Origin: JAVBUZ01 sp031554725
GTDB taxonomy: Bacteria; Bacillota; Clostridia; Lachnospirales; Lachnospiraceae
Length of the DNA stretch: 28,317 nt
Assembly (NCBI GenBank): GCA_031554725.1
Contig: JAVBUZ010000093.1
Location: 1 to 28,317 of the forward strand
Direction of reading: 5' to 3'
The stretch's first letter is position 1. Each line of letters opens with the position of its first letter. Position numbers and translations under genes: made by a program. Shown here piece after piece: positions 1-8,008 of the stretch. The notes below the pieces were generated by a model. The model ran no database searches and was not told where the DNA came from. It saw only the letters and a list, made by a program, of their open reading frames with translations.

Positions 1-1212
1 TGTAAAGCCAAGGTCAGCCGCAACATCTAAACGCCAGCCGTCTGCATTAAAAGGAGGAGATACCCATTTCCTACCAATATTTAAAATATAATTTAGTAGT
101 TCCTTTGATCCTTCAAAATTTAACTTCGGAAGTGTATCGTATCCCCACCAGCCATCATAAGTTCCATTATACGGCCACTTATCCTGTTCACGAAATAGAA
201 AGAAATTTCGATATGGGCTTTCAGAAGAAACATATGCCCCTTGCTCATAGCCTTCTCCATTTTCATATATTCTTTCTCGATCTAACCACTTATTAAAAGA
301 ACCACAATGATTAAATACACCATCAAGGATAACCCTCATGCCTCTTTTATGAGCTTCCTTTACTACTTCAATGAACATTTCATTACTTGCCTCTAAATTA
401 ACCTTGTTGGTTACGCGGTTAATGTACTTAGAAGCAAAACGATTCTCTAGCTCACCTTCTGCCAGAAGCTCGCCTTTATCATCTATAATTTTTCCAAAAT
501 GGGGATCTATATAGTCATAGTCCTGAATATCATATTTATGATTGGAAGGAGAAACAAATAGGGGATTAAAATAAATAACCTCTATTCCTAGTTCTTCCAA
601 ATAGTCCATTTTATCTAAGACACCCTGTAAATCACCGCCATAAAATTCCCTAACCCCATCAGCATCAGGATATTTATTCCAGTCCTCAACCTTTTTTGTA
701 TGTGCATTAATATAGGTGTATTCGCCTGATTCTACATCATTAGATTTATCTCCATTATAAAAGCGATCCACATAAATTTGGTACATTACTGCGCCCTTGG
801 CCCAATCAGGTGTTTTAAATCCAGGTAACAAAACAAAATCATAATACTCGTCTGCCTCATTTACTAAGCCTCGAGCATCATAATTCATTGAAATTTTTCC
901 AATTTTAATTTCAAAATGATAAGTCACTTTTTCATTATCTAGTTGGAGATTATATATATAATAGTCAAATGTCTCATCTGACTCGCCTTTTGTCATTAAT
1001 AGCTTTTGGCCCTTGTGTACCAAAAAAACAAAATCTACATTATTTTTAGCTGCTCGAAAGCGAATGGTAACCTCATCATAAGCTCGTGGCTCACATGGTG
1101 TTACATATTCCTTGGTTGTATCGCTAAAAAGAGCTCTTCGGTTAAACACTGGGCGCATAGATGCAATATATTGCCGATTGTGCTCTGTTTTCTTTAGATG
1201 CTCCATATCCAT
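1..1212 (-). CDS. GH13 alpha-glucanase, neopullulanase/cyclomaltodextrinase type (partial, 3' end beyond window)
   Basis: Open for 404 codons from an ATG at 1212 down to base 1, so the C-terminal part is missing. The first ~130 residues are beta-rich and look like the CBM34-type N-terminal domain of neopullulanases. They are followed by the GH13 barrel: KGAVMYQIYVDRFYNGD, then region I DGVFNHCG, then region II DGWRLDVAADLG, which carries the catalytic nucleophile Asp near the window edge. Family members hydrolyse alpha-1,4/1,6 bonds of cyclodextrins, pullulan and short maltodextrins, usually in the cytoplasm. No signal peptide is seen, consistent with that. The ATG at 1212 has GAGGA 10 nt upstream; an in-frame ATG at 1227 is possible but has a poorer ribosome site. 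A promoter lies at 1248-1276. The subfamily is inferred; substrate is not proven. Confidence 0.9.
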   Translation of the reverse strand, partial: MDMEHLKKTEHNRQYIASMRPVFNRRALFSDTTKEYVTPCEPRAYDEVTIRFRAAKNNVDFVFLVHKGQKLLMTKGESDETFDYYIYNLQLDNEKVTYHFEIKIGKISMNYDARGLVNEADEYYDFVLLPGFKTPDWAKGAVMYQIYVDRFYNGDKSNDVESGEYTYINAHTKKVEDWNKYPDADGVREFYGGDLQGVLDKMDYLEELGIEVIYFNPLFVSPSNHKYDIQDYDYIDPHFGKIIDDKGELLAEGELENRFASKYINRVTNKVNLEASNEMFIEVVKEAHKRGMRVILDGVFNHCGSFNKWLDRERIYENGEGYEQGAYVSSESPYRNFFLFREQDKWPYNGTYDGWWGYDTLPKLNFEGSKELLNYILNIGRKWVSPPFNADGWRLDVAADLGFT

Positions 1213-1247
1213 TTTTAAAGTCCTCATTTCATCTACATAATAAACTC

Positions 1248-1276
1248 ATTCTATATTACTTATCTCGTAAGTTCAA
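1248..1276 (-). promoter_or_regulatory. Sigma-A promoter of the GH13 gene
   Basis: On the minus strand TTGAAC (1276-1271), a 17-bp spacer and TAGAAT (1253-1248) stand 36 bp before the ATG at 1212. Both boxes are one or two bases from consensus. No convincing CcpA (cre) site was found next to it. Confidence 0.6.
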
Positions 1277-1318
1277 GAGATTTTATACCTTGCGCGAGTG
1301 CGCAACCTTGCGAAACAC

Positions 1319-1355
1319 TTTTACTTTGTATAAACAAAGTTTATACAAAGTAAAA
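1319..1355. repeat. Perfect 17-bp inverted repeat (hairpin) upstream of the GH13 gene
   Basis: The arms at 1319-1335 and 1339-1355 are exactly complementary and are separated by only AAA. The right arm runs into the A/T tract of the neighbouring terminator hairpin at 1358-1376, so the two structures compete for the bases around 1352-1355. The role is not clear: it may be part of a compound terminator or a regulator-binding palindrome about 45 bp upstream of the promoter. Confidence 0.7.
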
Positions 1356-1382
1356 AAGACAGCTTACGCGGCTGTCCTTTTT
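1352..1382. terminator. Two-way intrinsic terminator between ftsH and the GH13 gene
   Basis: Stem GACAGC (1358-1363) / GCTGTC (1371-1376) with a 7-nt loop. A run of six A precedes it and CTTTTTT follows it, so it can end transcription on both strands. On the minus strand it would stop read-through from the ftsH operon before the GH13 promoter. Confidence 0.6.
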
Positions 1383-1498
1383 AGAGAAGGTATTTCTTAT
1401 GGGGTATAGCAAAAACTATATAATGTATTGGGGGGGGTTACAAATAGTATAATAACACAGCCCATACATAGCGTCCATTCTCATAATTCAAAAACATT

Positions 1499-1553
1499 AC
1501 AAAAACGGCCGTTAGTTTTTGTTTAAAATGCACAAAAATGCTTTGTGCATTTT
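1499..1553 (-). terminator. Tandem hairpins downstream of ftsH
   Basis: About 40 bp after the ftsH stop codon, a 12-bp stem (AAAATGCACAAA at 1525-1536 with its complement at 1542-1553) ends in TTTT on the minus strand. It is the likely main terminator of the long operon. A second hairpin, ACAAAAAC at 1499-1506 paired with 1515-1522, follows directly. Together with the hairpins at 1319-1382, these account for most visible structure in the 383-bp gap 1213-1595. No ORF with a ribosome site is seen there. Confidence 0.6.
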
Positions 1554-1595
1554 TACCAACCTTCTTCTTTATCCTTTGTGGCTTCTATATAGTTC

Positions 1596-3407
1596 TTAAA
1601 TTTCAAACAATGCTTCAAACTCTTCTCTGCCAATTTTTTCCTTCTGCAAGAGTAAATCTGCTGTGCTATGAAGAACCTTTTCATTCTCCATAATAATTGC
1701 TTTTGCCTTGGCATAACAATCATCAATAATACTTTTCACTTCTCTATCAATCTCTCCAGCTACTGATTCACTGTGAGATCTTTGATGTGCCAAATCACGC
1801 CCAATAAATACTTCATCTCCATCGTCATCATAATTAATCACGCCAATGTTGTCTGACATACCAAATCTTGTTACCATTTTTCTTGCTACCTTTGTAGCCT
1901 TTTTAATATCACTTGAAGCTCCGGTCGTAATATCATCAAAAATAATTTCTTCTGCAATTCTACCACCTAGTGATACCATAATGTCTTGTATCATTTTCCC
2001 TTTTGTTAGGAACATTTCATCCTTCTCTGGAAGTGGCATTGTATACCCGGCCGCCCCAAGACCTGTAGGTATAATGGAAACCGTATATACTGGTCCAACA
2101 TCAGGAAGTACGTGGAATAAAATTGCATGGCCGGCTTCATGATATGCTGTAATCTTTTTCTCTTTATCAGAAATAATACGGCTCTTCTTTTCTGCTCCAA
2201 TGCCTACCTTGATAAAGGCTCTTTTTATATCTTCTTGAAGAACATAGCCTCTATTTTCTACTGCTGCATTAATTGCTGCTTCATTCAATAGATTTTCTAA
2301 ATCTGCGCCTGTAAAGCCTGCCGTCGTCTGCGCAATTTGCTCTAGGTTAACATCCTCTCCTAGAGGCTTATTTCTTGCATGTACCTTTAGAATTTCTTCT
2401 CTTCCACGCACATCTGGTGCACCAACTGCAACCTTTCTATCAAATCGACCTGGACGTAAAATAGCTGGGTCTAAGATATCAACTCTATTTGTTGCTGCTA
2501 AAACAATAATTCCCTCATTAATACCAAAACCGTCCATTTCTACAAGAAGCTGATTTAGTGTCTGTTCTCTTTCATCATGTCCGCCACCCATACCAGTTCC
2601 ACGGCGTCTTGCAACTGCATCAATTTCATCAATAAAAACAATGCAAGGAGAATGTTTTTTTGCATCTGCAAATAAATCTCTTACGCGTGATGCACCAATA
2701 CCTACAAACATCTCCACAAAGTCAGAACCCGAAATACTAAAGAAAGGAACATTTGCTTCACCAGCGATTGCCTTCGCAAGCAAGGTTTTACCTGTTCCTG
2801 GAGGGCCCTCTAGTAAAACACCTTTAGGAATTCTTGCCCCCACCTTTGTGAATTTGGAAGGTTCTTTTAAGAAATCAACAATTTCTTCTAGCTCTTCTTT
2901 TTCTTCTTTTAGTCCTGCTACATCCTTTAACGTAATCTTGATATCTCCAATGGAAAGTCTGGCGCGACTTTTTCCAAAATCCATCATCTTACTAGAACCG
3001 CCACTACCTGCATTTTGTGCATTCATCATAACAAAGATAAAAGCCCCAACAATTACAATAACCAAAATAGGTAGCATATTTGTTAAAAACCAGTTTTCAC
3101 GCTGAATATCTAAAATGGTTGGTTCTATTCCATAGCCCTTTACCAATTCTTCTAGTTCTCTTACATCTGTTGCATATAACTTATAGTTATCTCCAGATTT
3201 TAAGACTACCTCTAAATATCCTGTTGGCGCTTCTGCATTGGGCTGAATTAAAATCTCTGTAACCTGCCCTGCCTCTATCGCCTTTATTAAATCACTTCTT
3301 GTGTAATCACTTTCCTTTTTGCCTGATAAATTAATATAAATTAATATAAATAGCAATCCTATTATAACAAAGAAATAGGAATTAAACCCTTTTGTGTTTT
3401 GCTTCAA
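1596..3407 (-). CDS. ftsH: ATP-dependent zinc metalloprotease FtsH
   Basis: This 603-residue membrane AAA+ protease degrades misfolded membrane proteins and short-lived regulators. The layout is complete: first membrane helix at about 10-27, an extracytoplasmic region, second helix at about 111-128, Walker A GPPGTGKT at 201-208, Walker B IVFIDEIDA near 256-264, second region of homology around 305-322, and zinc site HEAGH at 423-427. It begins with TTG; the ATG-less start is supported by AGGAGG 6 nt upstream. It is the last gene of the tilS-hpt-ftsH group, the same order as in Bacillus subtilis, and is followed by hairpins. Length is slightly shorter than the B. subtilis protein but normal for Clostridia. 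Confidence 0.97.
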   Translation of the reverse strand: MKQNTKGFNSYFFVIIGLLFILIYINLSGKKESDYTRSDLIKAIEAGQVTEILIQPNAEAPTGYLEVVLKSGDNYKLYATDVRELEELVKGYGIEPTILDIQRENWFLTNMLPILVIVIVGAFIFVMMNAQNAGSGGSSKMMDFGKSRARLSIGDIKITLKDVAGLKEEKEELEEIVDFLKEPSKFTKVGARIPKGVLLEGPPGTGKTLLAKAIAGEANVPFFSISGSDFVEMFVGIGASRVRDLFADAKKHSPCIVFIDEIDAVARRRGTGMGGGHDEREQTLNQLLVEMDGFGINEGIIVLAATNRVDILDPAILRPGRFDRKVAVGAPDVRGREEILKVHARNKPLGEDVNLEQIAQTTAGFTGADLENLLNEAAINAAVENRGYVLQEDIKRAFIKVGIGAEKKSRIISDKEKKITAYHEAGHAILFHVLPDVGPVYTVSIIPTGLGAAGYTMPLPEKDEMFLTKGKMIQDIMVSLGGRIAEEIIFDDITTGASSDIKKATKVARKMVTRFGMSDNIGVINYDDDGDEVFIGRDLAHQRSHSESVAGEIDREVKSIIDDCYAKAKAIIMENEKVLHSTADLLLQKEKIGREEFEALFEI

Positions 3408-3443
3408 ATCGTGCCTCCTTTTGATGAATTATCTATTCATCAT

Positions 3444-3971
3444 TTAGTTATCAAATTCTACTACTCCGATATAAGGAAGGTTACGATATTTCTGATCAAA
3501 ATCTAAACCATATCCTACTACAAACTCATCTGGAATCTGAAATCCAGTGTAGTCTACATTTACATCAATTACTCGTCTTTCTGGTTTGTCAAGAAGAGTA
3601 CATAGGCTTAAGCTCTTGGGCCCTCTGTCTCTCAACATTTCAAGTAGATAGCTTAATGTTCTGCCAGAATCTACAATGTCTTCAATTACAATAACGTCTT
3701 TATCCTTTAGTGGCTCATCTAAATCCTTTACAATCTTTACAACGCCACTAGATTTTGTTTCACTTCCATAGCTTGAAACAGACATAAAATCTAAAGATAC
3801 TGGTACTGTTATTCTTTTTGCTAATTCGCACATAAAGAAGCTTCCGCCCTTTAATACACATACTAAATGTACTTGTTTTCCTGCATAATCCTTACTTATC
3901 TGATCACCAATTGCTTGGATTCTCTCATCTACCTCTTGCTCTGTTAATAAAACCCTTACATGCTCTGCCAT
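3444..3971 (-). CDS. hpt: Hypoxanthine(-guanine) phosphoribosyltransferase
   Basis: This 175-residue cytoplasmic enzyme converts hypoxanthine and guanine plus PRPP to IMP and GMP (purine salvage). The PRPP-binding loop is clear as VIVIEDIVDSGRTLSYLL near residues 94-111, and LKGGSFFM at 41-48 is the conserved PPi loop region. The ATG at 3971 has AGGAGG about 9 nt upstream. The gene overlaps the end of tilS by 16 bp, implying translational coupling, and is followed after 36 bp by ftsH. This tilS-hpt-ftsH linkage is conserved across Firmicutes. Confidence 0.95.
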   Translation of the reverse strand: MAEHVRVLLTEQEVDERIQAIGDQISKDYAGKQVHLVCVLKGGSFFMCELAKRITVPVSLDFMSVSSYGSETKSSGVVKIVKDLDEPLKDKDVIVIEDIVDSGRTLSYLLEMLRDRGPKSLSLCTLLDKPERRVIDVNVDYTGFQIPDEFVVGYGLDFDQKYRNLPYIGVVEFDN

Positions 3972-5383
3972 GAATCATGACCTCCTCTTAATTGTACCTG
4001 TAATATTCTTTTCGTACTTTTACTCACTTTATATTGTTGACTGATTCGATAACCTATTACCCATATTATATGCTCACCATCGGCTAACATCCATAAGGAA
4101 TCTCGCATTCTTTTCGGTATCTTTTCATCTACCATATAATTTTGAATGGTCTTTTTTGACAAGGACTCATTTATCGTCAAAAAGTCACCTATCCTCCTGT
4201 TTCTTACACTTAAACATTTAGTAATTTTATCATAATCAAACCATTTCGTATACTGATTTTCTGGAATATTCTGATTTTCAGAAGATTCTATTAACGTAAA
4301 ATCAAGGATACCAAGTCGCGGCACCTCTACACTATACCCATTTTCTGGACAAATTATCCATTCCTGTGATTTCTCTTCTTGCTTAGTCTGATGTTTTTCA
4401 AAAAAAACCTTATCATATTCTCTTCTTACACAAATTTCATAAGGCAAATGAATTTCCCTATTTCCAATTTCAGTGAATAGACCATCTACACTATTTATAT
4501 GAGCAGCTGTAATATCCCGTTTGGTAGAAGCCATTTGCTCTAAACATCGTAAAATCAATTGTTTTCTTATAAGGACATGATACTCATCAAAAAAACTGCA
4601 TTGGGCACTTACCTTCTCACTATTTATAGTCGTAATTGCCTGCATATATGCTTTTTCTACAGCTTGCTCTATAAACTCTTGGGTTTCTACTAAGATATCC
4701 GCTGTATTTGCCATGTGCCCAATAGCACCTTTTACAATATTATTTTCCGCATATGGTAAAATATGATGGCGAATTTTATTTCTTGTATAAGTATCCTCTT
4801 CATTCGTGCTGTCTATACAGTATTTAATACCTCTTTTATTAAGATAAGCTTCTATTTCCCATCTTTCTACACAAAGCAAAGGGCGTATTATATTGTCTCG
4901 CACCGCTTTTATTCCACATAGGCCTGCAAGCCCGCTCCCCCTAAAAAGATGAAAAAGCATGGTTTCTGCTCTATCATTACTATTATGAGCTATTGCTATC
5001 TTGGCTTTTCCTTGCTCTAGCGCCTCTTTAGCATGCTGCTCTAATATATGCGCAAATGCCTCATAGCGTACCTTGCGACCTGCCTCCTCTGTAGATAGCC
5101 CTTGCTGTTTTGCTATCTCCTCAACGTCTTTTTCAATAAGAAAAAAGGGCAACTCTAGCTCCTCACATATGGATTTCACATAAGCCGCATCTTCTTTTGC
5201 CTCTAGCCTAATGCCATGGTCTATATGCACGACTAGGATATGAAAAGGTATTGCTTTTTGAAGTTCATGCAACACAAATAAAAGGCAAACAGAGTCTGCC
5301 CCCCCAGATACACCCGCCACCACACTATCTCCTGGTGATAGCATATGATTTTTTTCCACATAGGCTCTTATTCTTTCTAACAT
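3956..5383 (-). CDS. tilS: tRNA(Ile)-lysidine synthetase
   Basis: TilS changes C34 of tRNA-Ile(CAU) to lysidine, so that the anticodon reads AUA. The PP-loop ATP-pyrophosphatase motif SGGADS is at about 26-31. The substrate-binding domains and a C-terminal domain with the typical RIGDFLTI and TKRILQVQL segments follow. I place the start at the ATG at 5383, giving 475 aa, because it has AGGA 7 nt upstream. A longer GTG frame to 5443 has no ribosome site and runs into the promoter. The gene has its own promoter (5444-5472), lies 98 bp after spoIIE and overlaps hpt. Confidence 0.95.
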   Translation of the reverse strand: MLERIRAYVEKNHMLSPGDSVVAGVSGGADSVCLLFVLHELQKAIPFHILVVHIDHGIRLEAKEDAAYVKSICEELELPFFLIEKDVEEIAKQQGLSTEEAGRKVRYEAFAHILEQHAKEALEQGKAKIAIAHNSNDRAETMLFHLFRGSGLAGLCGIKAVRDNIIRPLLCVERWEIEAYLNKRGIKYCIDSTNEEDTYTRNKIRHHILPYAENNIVKGAIGHMANTADILVETQEFIEQAVEKAYMQAITTINSEKVSAQCSFFDEYHVLIRKQLILRCLEQMASTKRDITAAHINSVDGLFTEIGNREIHLPYEICVRREYDKVFFEKHQTKQEEKSQEWIICPENGYSVEVPRLGILDFTLIESSENQNIPENQYTKWFDYDKITKCLSVRNRRIGDFLTINESLSKKTIQNYMVDEKIPKRMRDSLWMLADGEHIIWVIGYRISQQYKVSKSTKRILQVQLRGGHDSWQSM

Positions 5384-5443
5384 TTCTAAATCCTTATGTT
5401 TTCTTTTAAGTCTTTTGTGTCCTAACTTCCAGTTCCTATACAC

Positions 5444-5472
5444 AATATAGTATGTTTTTTAGCAAAATGCAA
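5444..5472 (-). promoter_or_regulatory. Sigma-A promoter of tilS-hpt-ftsH
   Basis: TTGCAT (5472-5467), a 17-bp spacer and TATATT (5449-5444) on the minus strand, about 60 bp before the tilS ATG and immediately after the spoIIE stop codon. It would uncouple the essential tilS-hpt-ftsH group from the sporulation gene upstream. Confidence 0.6.
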
Positions 5473-5481
5473 GTTTTGACT

Positions 5482-6666
5482 TTATGTATTTTCCCATACC
5501 CCGACTACAATAATTGTCATATCATCCTTTATTTTTCCTCTACTTCTATGAATTACATATTGTAATAAGTTTTCTGCTATTTCTTTGGGGTTTTGTAGCT
5601 CAATCTTGCTAATAATTTGGCAAATATCTTCTCCATATGCATTTTCTTCAATGGCATCTACTACGCCATCAGACATAATTACCACATAATCACCATCCAT
5701 AAGCCTACGCTTGGTAATTTCCGTTTCCACCCCTCTAAAAATTCCTAGCGGTAATGTTCTGGTAGCAATTTGCTCTACCATGTGCGCTCTTTTTATATAG
5801 GAGTAAGATGCGCCGACCTTACAAAACTCACAGTTCCCATTATATAAATTAAAATTACAGATATCTAGAGTTGACATATTTTGTTCGTCACCACGGGCTA
5901 CAATGGCGCCATTAACTAAATTTACCGCTGTTCGATAGGAATAGCCTGCCTCCAAAAATTTTTCCATTAAATCTAAAACCTCTTCGCTATCCTCACAGGC
6001 CTTTTCTCCCGATCCCATACCGTCCGACAACAGTATCGTCATGTTCCCTGTTTCAGATTCCACAATCGAATAATTATCACCAGACACCATTTCTGTTTCC
6101 TTTACTGCCCTTGATGCACCAGTTAATACATGAAAGGCTGCTTCTTCCACAAACGTATAATATCTAGGCAAGTTATCCACAAAATATGGCGCATTGACCC
6201 CAGGTACTAGCCTTGTATCCATAAGCACCGATAGCATGTCCGCTATCTCTTCGATTCGATATCCACCTTGTTGCCCTGTTGATATGGTTGCAGATAAGTT
6301 CTTCTTCCCCCCCTCTTGCTCAATGTAGAAAATATCTTCGATATCCACCTTTTCCACTTTTAGTGCTTGCGCAATTTGTTTGCCCTTTTTCTCCCCAATG
6401 GGTCTATAGCTAAACACTTCGCCAGCCACTTGTGACATTATCGTTGCCATTTCATTTAGATTTTCTGCTAAGAGGCATCTATTTTCCCATAGCTTTCGAT
6501 GATAAAAATGACTATATCTATCCTCTTCCTTTTCCCACTCAAATTCATTATCAATACTTTTTGCCAACTCCCGAAAGGAATCCGCATAAGTTAACAATTT
6601 TCTCTTTCCATACTCTGAAAGCAAAAACATTTTTTCACTTTGCCTTTCACTTACTACCTTTTTCAT
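5482..6666 (-). CDS. spoIIE: Stage II sporulation protein E, short soluble form (PP2C phosphatase)
   Basis: SpoIIE dephosphorylates SpoIIAA and so activates SigF in the forespore. Residues about 73-195 match the SpoIIE-specific regulatory region (VSGDNYS at its end). The PP2C fold follows with all four metal-binding acidic positions visible: SGD (D197), SDGMGSG (D215), MSDG (D333) and KDD (D381/D382). The protein is 394 aa, about half the usual ~800, and lacks the ten-helix membrane domain. Upstream DNA cannot supply it: only 123 bp separate it from divIC, and these hold a terminator and a promoter. ATG at 6666 has GGAGG 6 nt upstream. It sits in the standard place between divIC and tilS, so it is most likely the functional SpoIIE of this organism. 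Confidence 0.9.
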   Translation of the reverse strand: MKKVVSERQSEKMFLLSEYGKRKLLTYADSFRELAKSIDNEFEWEKEEDRYSHFYHRKLWENRCLLAENLNEMATIMSQVAGEVFSYRPIGEKKGKQIAQALKVEKVDIEDIFYIEQEGGKKNLSATISTGQQGGYRIEEIADMLSVLMDTRLVPGVNAPYFVDNLPRYYTFVEEAAFHVLTGASRAVKETEMVSGDNYSIVESETGNMTILLSDGMGSGEKACEDSEEVLDLMEKFLEAGYSYRTAVNLVNGAIVARGDEQNMSTLDICNFNLYNGNCEFCKVGASYSYIKRAHMVEQIATRTLPLGIFRGVETEITKRRLMDGDYVVIMSDGVVDAIEENAYGEDICQIISKIELQNPKEIAENLLQYVIHRSRGKIKDDMTIIVVGVWENT

Positions 6667-6695
6667 AATGAGCCTCCATTCTAAAATCTCTCTAC

Positions 6696-6728
6696 ATTAT
6701 AAAAAAGACCTACGTCACTTTTTGTCAA
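6696..6728 (-). promoter_or_regulatory. Spo0A-type sigma-A promoter of spoIIE (21-bp spacer)
   Basis: On the minus strand a perfect TTGACA (6728-6723) and a perfect TATAAT (6701-6696) are separated by exactly 21 bp, too far for ordinary sigma-A recognition. The B. subtilis spoIIE and spoIIG promoters are known for the same near-consensus boxes with 21-22 bp spacing, which makes them depend on phosphorylated Spo0A. TTTGACA, overlapping the -35 box, differs by one base from the 0A box in reverse (TTCGACA). The spoIIE start codon is 30 bp downstream. Confidence 0.7.
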
Positions 6729-6760
6729 AAATTACAGCTCAAACCCTCTTTTTTCATGAC

Positions 6761-6791
6761 AAAAAAAGCAAATACTAGGTATTTGCTTTTT
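6761..6791 (-). terminator. Terminator of the yabP-yabQ-divIC unit
   Basis: A 13-bp stem (6763-6775 with 6779-6791) and a 3-nt loop; on the minus strand the stem leads into a T run. It overlaps the divIC stop codon (6790-6792) and isolates spoIIE, which then uses its own promoter. Confidence 0.75.
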
Positions 6792-7095
6792 ACTCTTGCT
6801 TAAATATAATTTCGCCCTCATATACCAGACCTAGTTTTTCTTTTGCGACTTCTTCCGCATATTTTTTAGTCTGTGTATATTTTCTATATTCTTCTATCTC
6901 TTCTGATCGTTCTTTTTCTTCCTTAATTTGTTCTTCTAGCTGCGCTGCTTTTGCCTCATACACTTGGTTCTTTTGGGTTAATTCCACACTCTTTATTGCT
7001 ACAACAACTAATATCATTATAACCACTAACGACACTAAAAACATGCTGAACTTATTCTGATTTCGCCTGCGATAAGCCGCTCTTCTCTTTGCCAT
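6790..7095 (-). CDS. divIC: Septum formation initiator, DivIC/FtsB family
   Basis: A 101-residue single-pass membrane protein. A basic N-terminus (AKRRAAYRRRNQNK) is followed by a membrane helix at about 18-36, then a coiled coil rich in Glu/Lys (about 40-80) and the typical C-terminal AKEKLGLVYEGEIIFK segment. DivIC works with FtsL and DivIB in the divisome. The gene sits between yabQ and spoIIE exactly as in Bacillus. The ribosome site is weak (GAGAG). Its stop codon lies inside the terminator hairpin. Confidence 0.9.
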   Translation of the reverse strand: MAKRRAAYRRRNQNKFSMFLVSLVVIMILVVVAIKSVELTQKNQVYEAKAAQLEEQIKEEKERSEEIEEYRKYTQTKKYAEEVAKEKLGLVYEGEIIFKQE

Positions 7096-7122
7096 GATTA
7101 TTCACTCTCTCTGATATCGAAA

Positions 7123-7611
7123 TTATTGTTTACATAAAATTATTTTAAGCATTTTTAATAATGCCGTCAACCTCTTTTTTAAAAAGCGTAAAAATTGCCT
7201 TTTTTGTCTGTTACCATATCTTACTACCGTTTTGCCTTTTCTACCTAAAAAAAGAAATGGTTTTTGTAAGATTTTTAATATCTTTCCCAGCATCTTTAAT
7301 ACAAAGCTCAGACCTTTCGAAACCCATTTTACAAAAATGGGACTTATTGTTTTTTGATACAAAAGCATTCCCGTAAGAGCACCAAGCACTGCAAACCATC
7401 GCAAGGTTCCGTTGCTCTCCTCATGCATAAGCAGAAACACACTAATCGCACAGAATATCCAAAAACACAGATCTTCCAAAGAAACTAGTAATGATTTATG
7501 GGGAATAACTCGTCTAAATATCCGAAAAAGGTCATAAGTAAATGTAAGGAAAATGCCCATTAGTGCAGAGTAAAAAAGAAACATATTTTCACTAATCATC
7601 GAACCGCTCAT
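7123..7611 (-). CDS. yabQ: Spore cortex biosynthesis protein YabQ
   Basis: A 162-residue membrane protein. The N-terminal half holds the family signature NMFLFYSALMGIFLTFTYDLFR and further hydrophobic segments at about 40-65 and 70-90. The C-terminal half is strongly basic and presumably cytoplasmic. In B. subtilis YabQ is a mother-cell protein needed for spore cortex formation. It follows yabP by 11 bp and is 27 bp before divIC, so the three are one transcription unit. ATG at 7611 follows AGGGTG. Confidence 0.88.
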   Translation of the reverse strand: MSGSMISENMFLFYSALMGIFLTFTYDLFRIFRRVIPHKSLLVSLEDLCFWIFCAISVFLLMHEESNGTLRWFAVLGALTGMLLYQKTISPIFVKWVSKGLSFVLKMLGKILKILQKPFLFLGRKGKTVVRYGNRQKRQFLRFLKKRLTALLKMLKIILCKQ

Positions 7612-7622
7612 GGTTATTCACC

Positions 7623-7913
7623 CTACTTAAATAGTTTTGATAGTATAGATTCTCCCTTATTATGATATCCTGGTGTATCAGAGTAGGTTAGACTATCTAT
7701 TTTTCCATCCACATCTACTTCACCCTTTTCTAAGGTAAGTCTATTTACATGTAGGTCTTCACCCTTGAGCATTAGCATCCCTTGATCTGTTTCCAGCAAA
7801 ATCTCATGGACATCAAAAGACAGTACATCACATACTCCATTTATGGTACATGTCCTTCTATTTGTTAACATCAATTTATGTACTCGTTGCTTTGTACCGC
7901 TTAAATCTTCCAT
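7623..7913 (-). CDS. yabP: Sporulation protein YabP
   Basis: A 96-residue soluble protein of the YabP/YqfC family, with the repeated beta pattern of this family (LTNRRTCTINGVCDVLSFD, then ILLETDQGMLMLKGEDLHV). It has a mother-cell role in spore cortex or envelope assembly. ATG at 7913 has AGGGGG 7 nt upstream. It lies immediately before yabQ. A 95-bp gap separates it from rqcP; it contains TATAAT-like sequence on the minus strand (near 7965) but no clear -35 box, so I do not call a promoter. A sporulation sigma factor may be used. Confidence 0.88.
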   Translation of the reverse strand: MEDLSGTKQRVHKLMLTNRRTCTINGVCDVLSFDVHEILLETDQGMLMLKGEDLHVNRLTLEKGEVDVDGKIDSLTYSDTPGYHNKGESILSKLFK

Positions 7914-8008
7914 GCAAATACCCCCTACTATAGTCTACGGTGATTATTTCGTGTACACCTTATAGATTATATTAGAGGGCTGGCTAATTTATGACTAATT
8001 TATTTATT

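Noticed and set aside
1410..1445. Run of eight G near 1431-1438 as a possible phase-variation tract
   Set aside because: It lies in a gap with no promoter or reading frame it could switch.
2641..3105. 154-codon plus-strand ORF opposite ftsH
   Set aside because: Exactly antisense to the conserved AAA domain of FtsH, no ribosome site, low-complexity Ser/Pro/Phe composition.
6667..6789. Missing SpoIIE membrane domain encoded in another frame upstream
   Set aside because: The 123-bp gap is too short and is filled by the divIC terminator and the 21-bp-spaced promoter; no hydrophobic reading frame is present.
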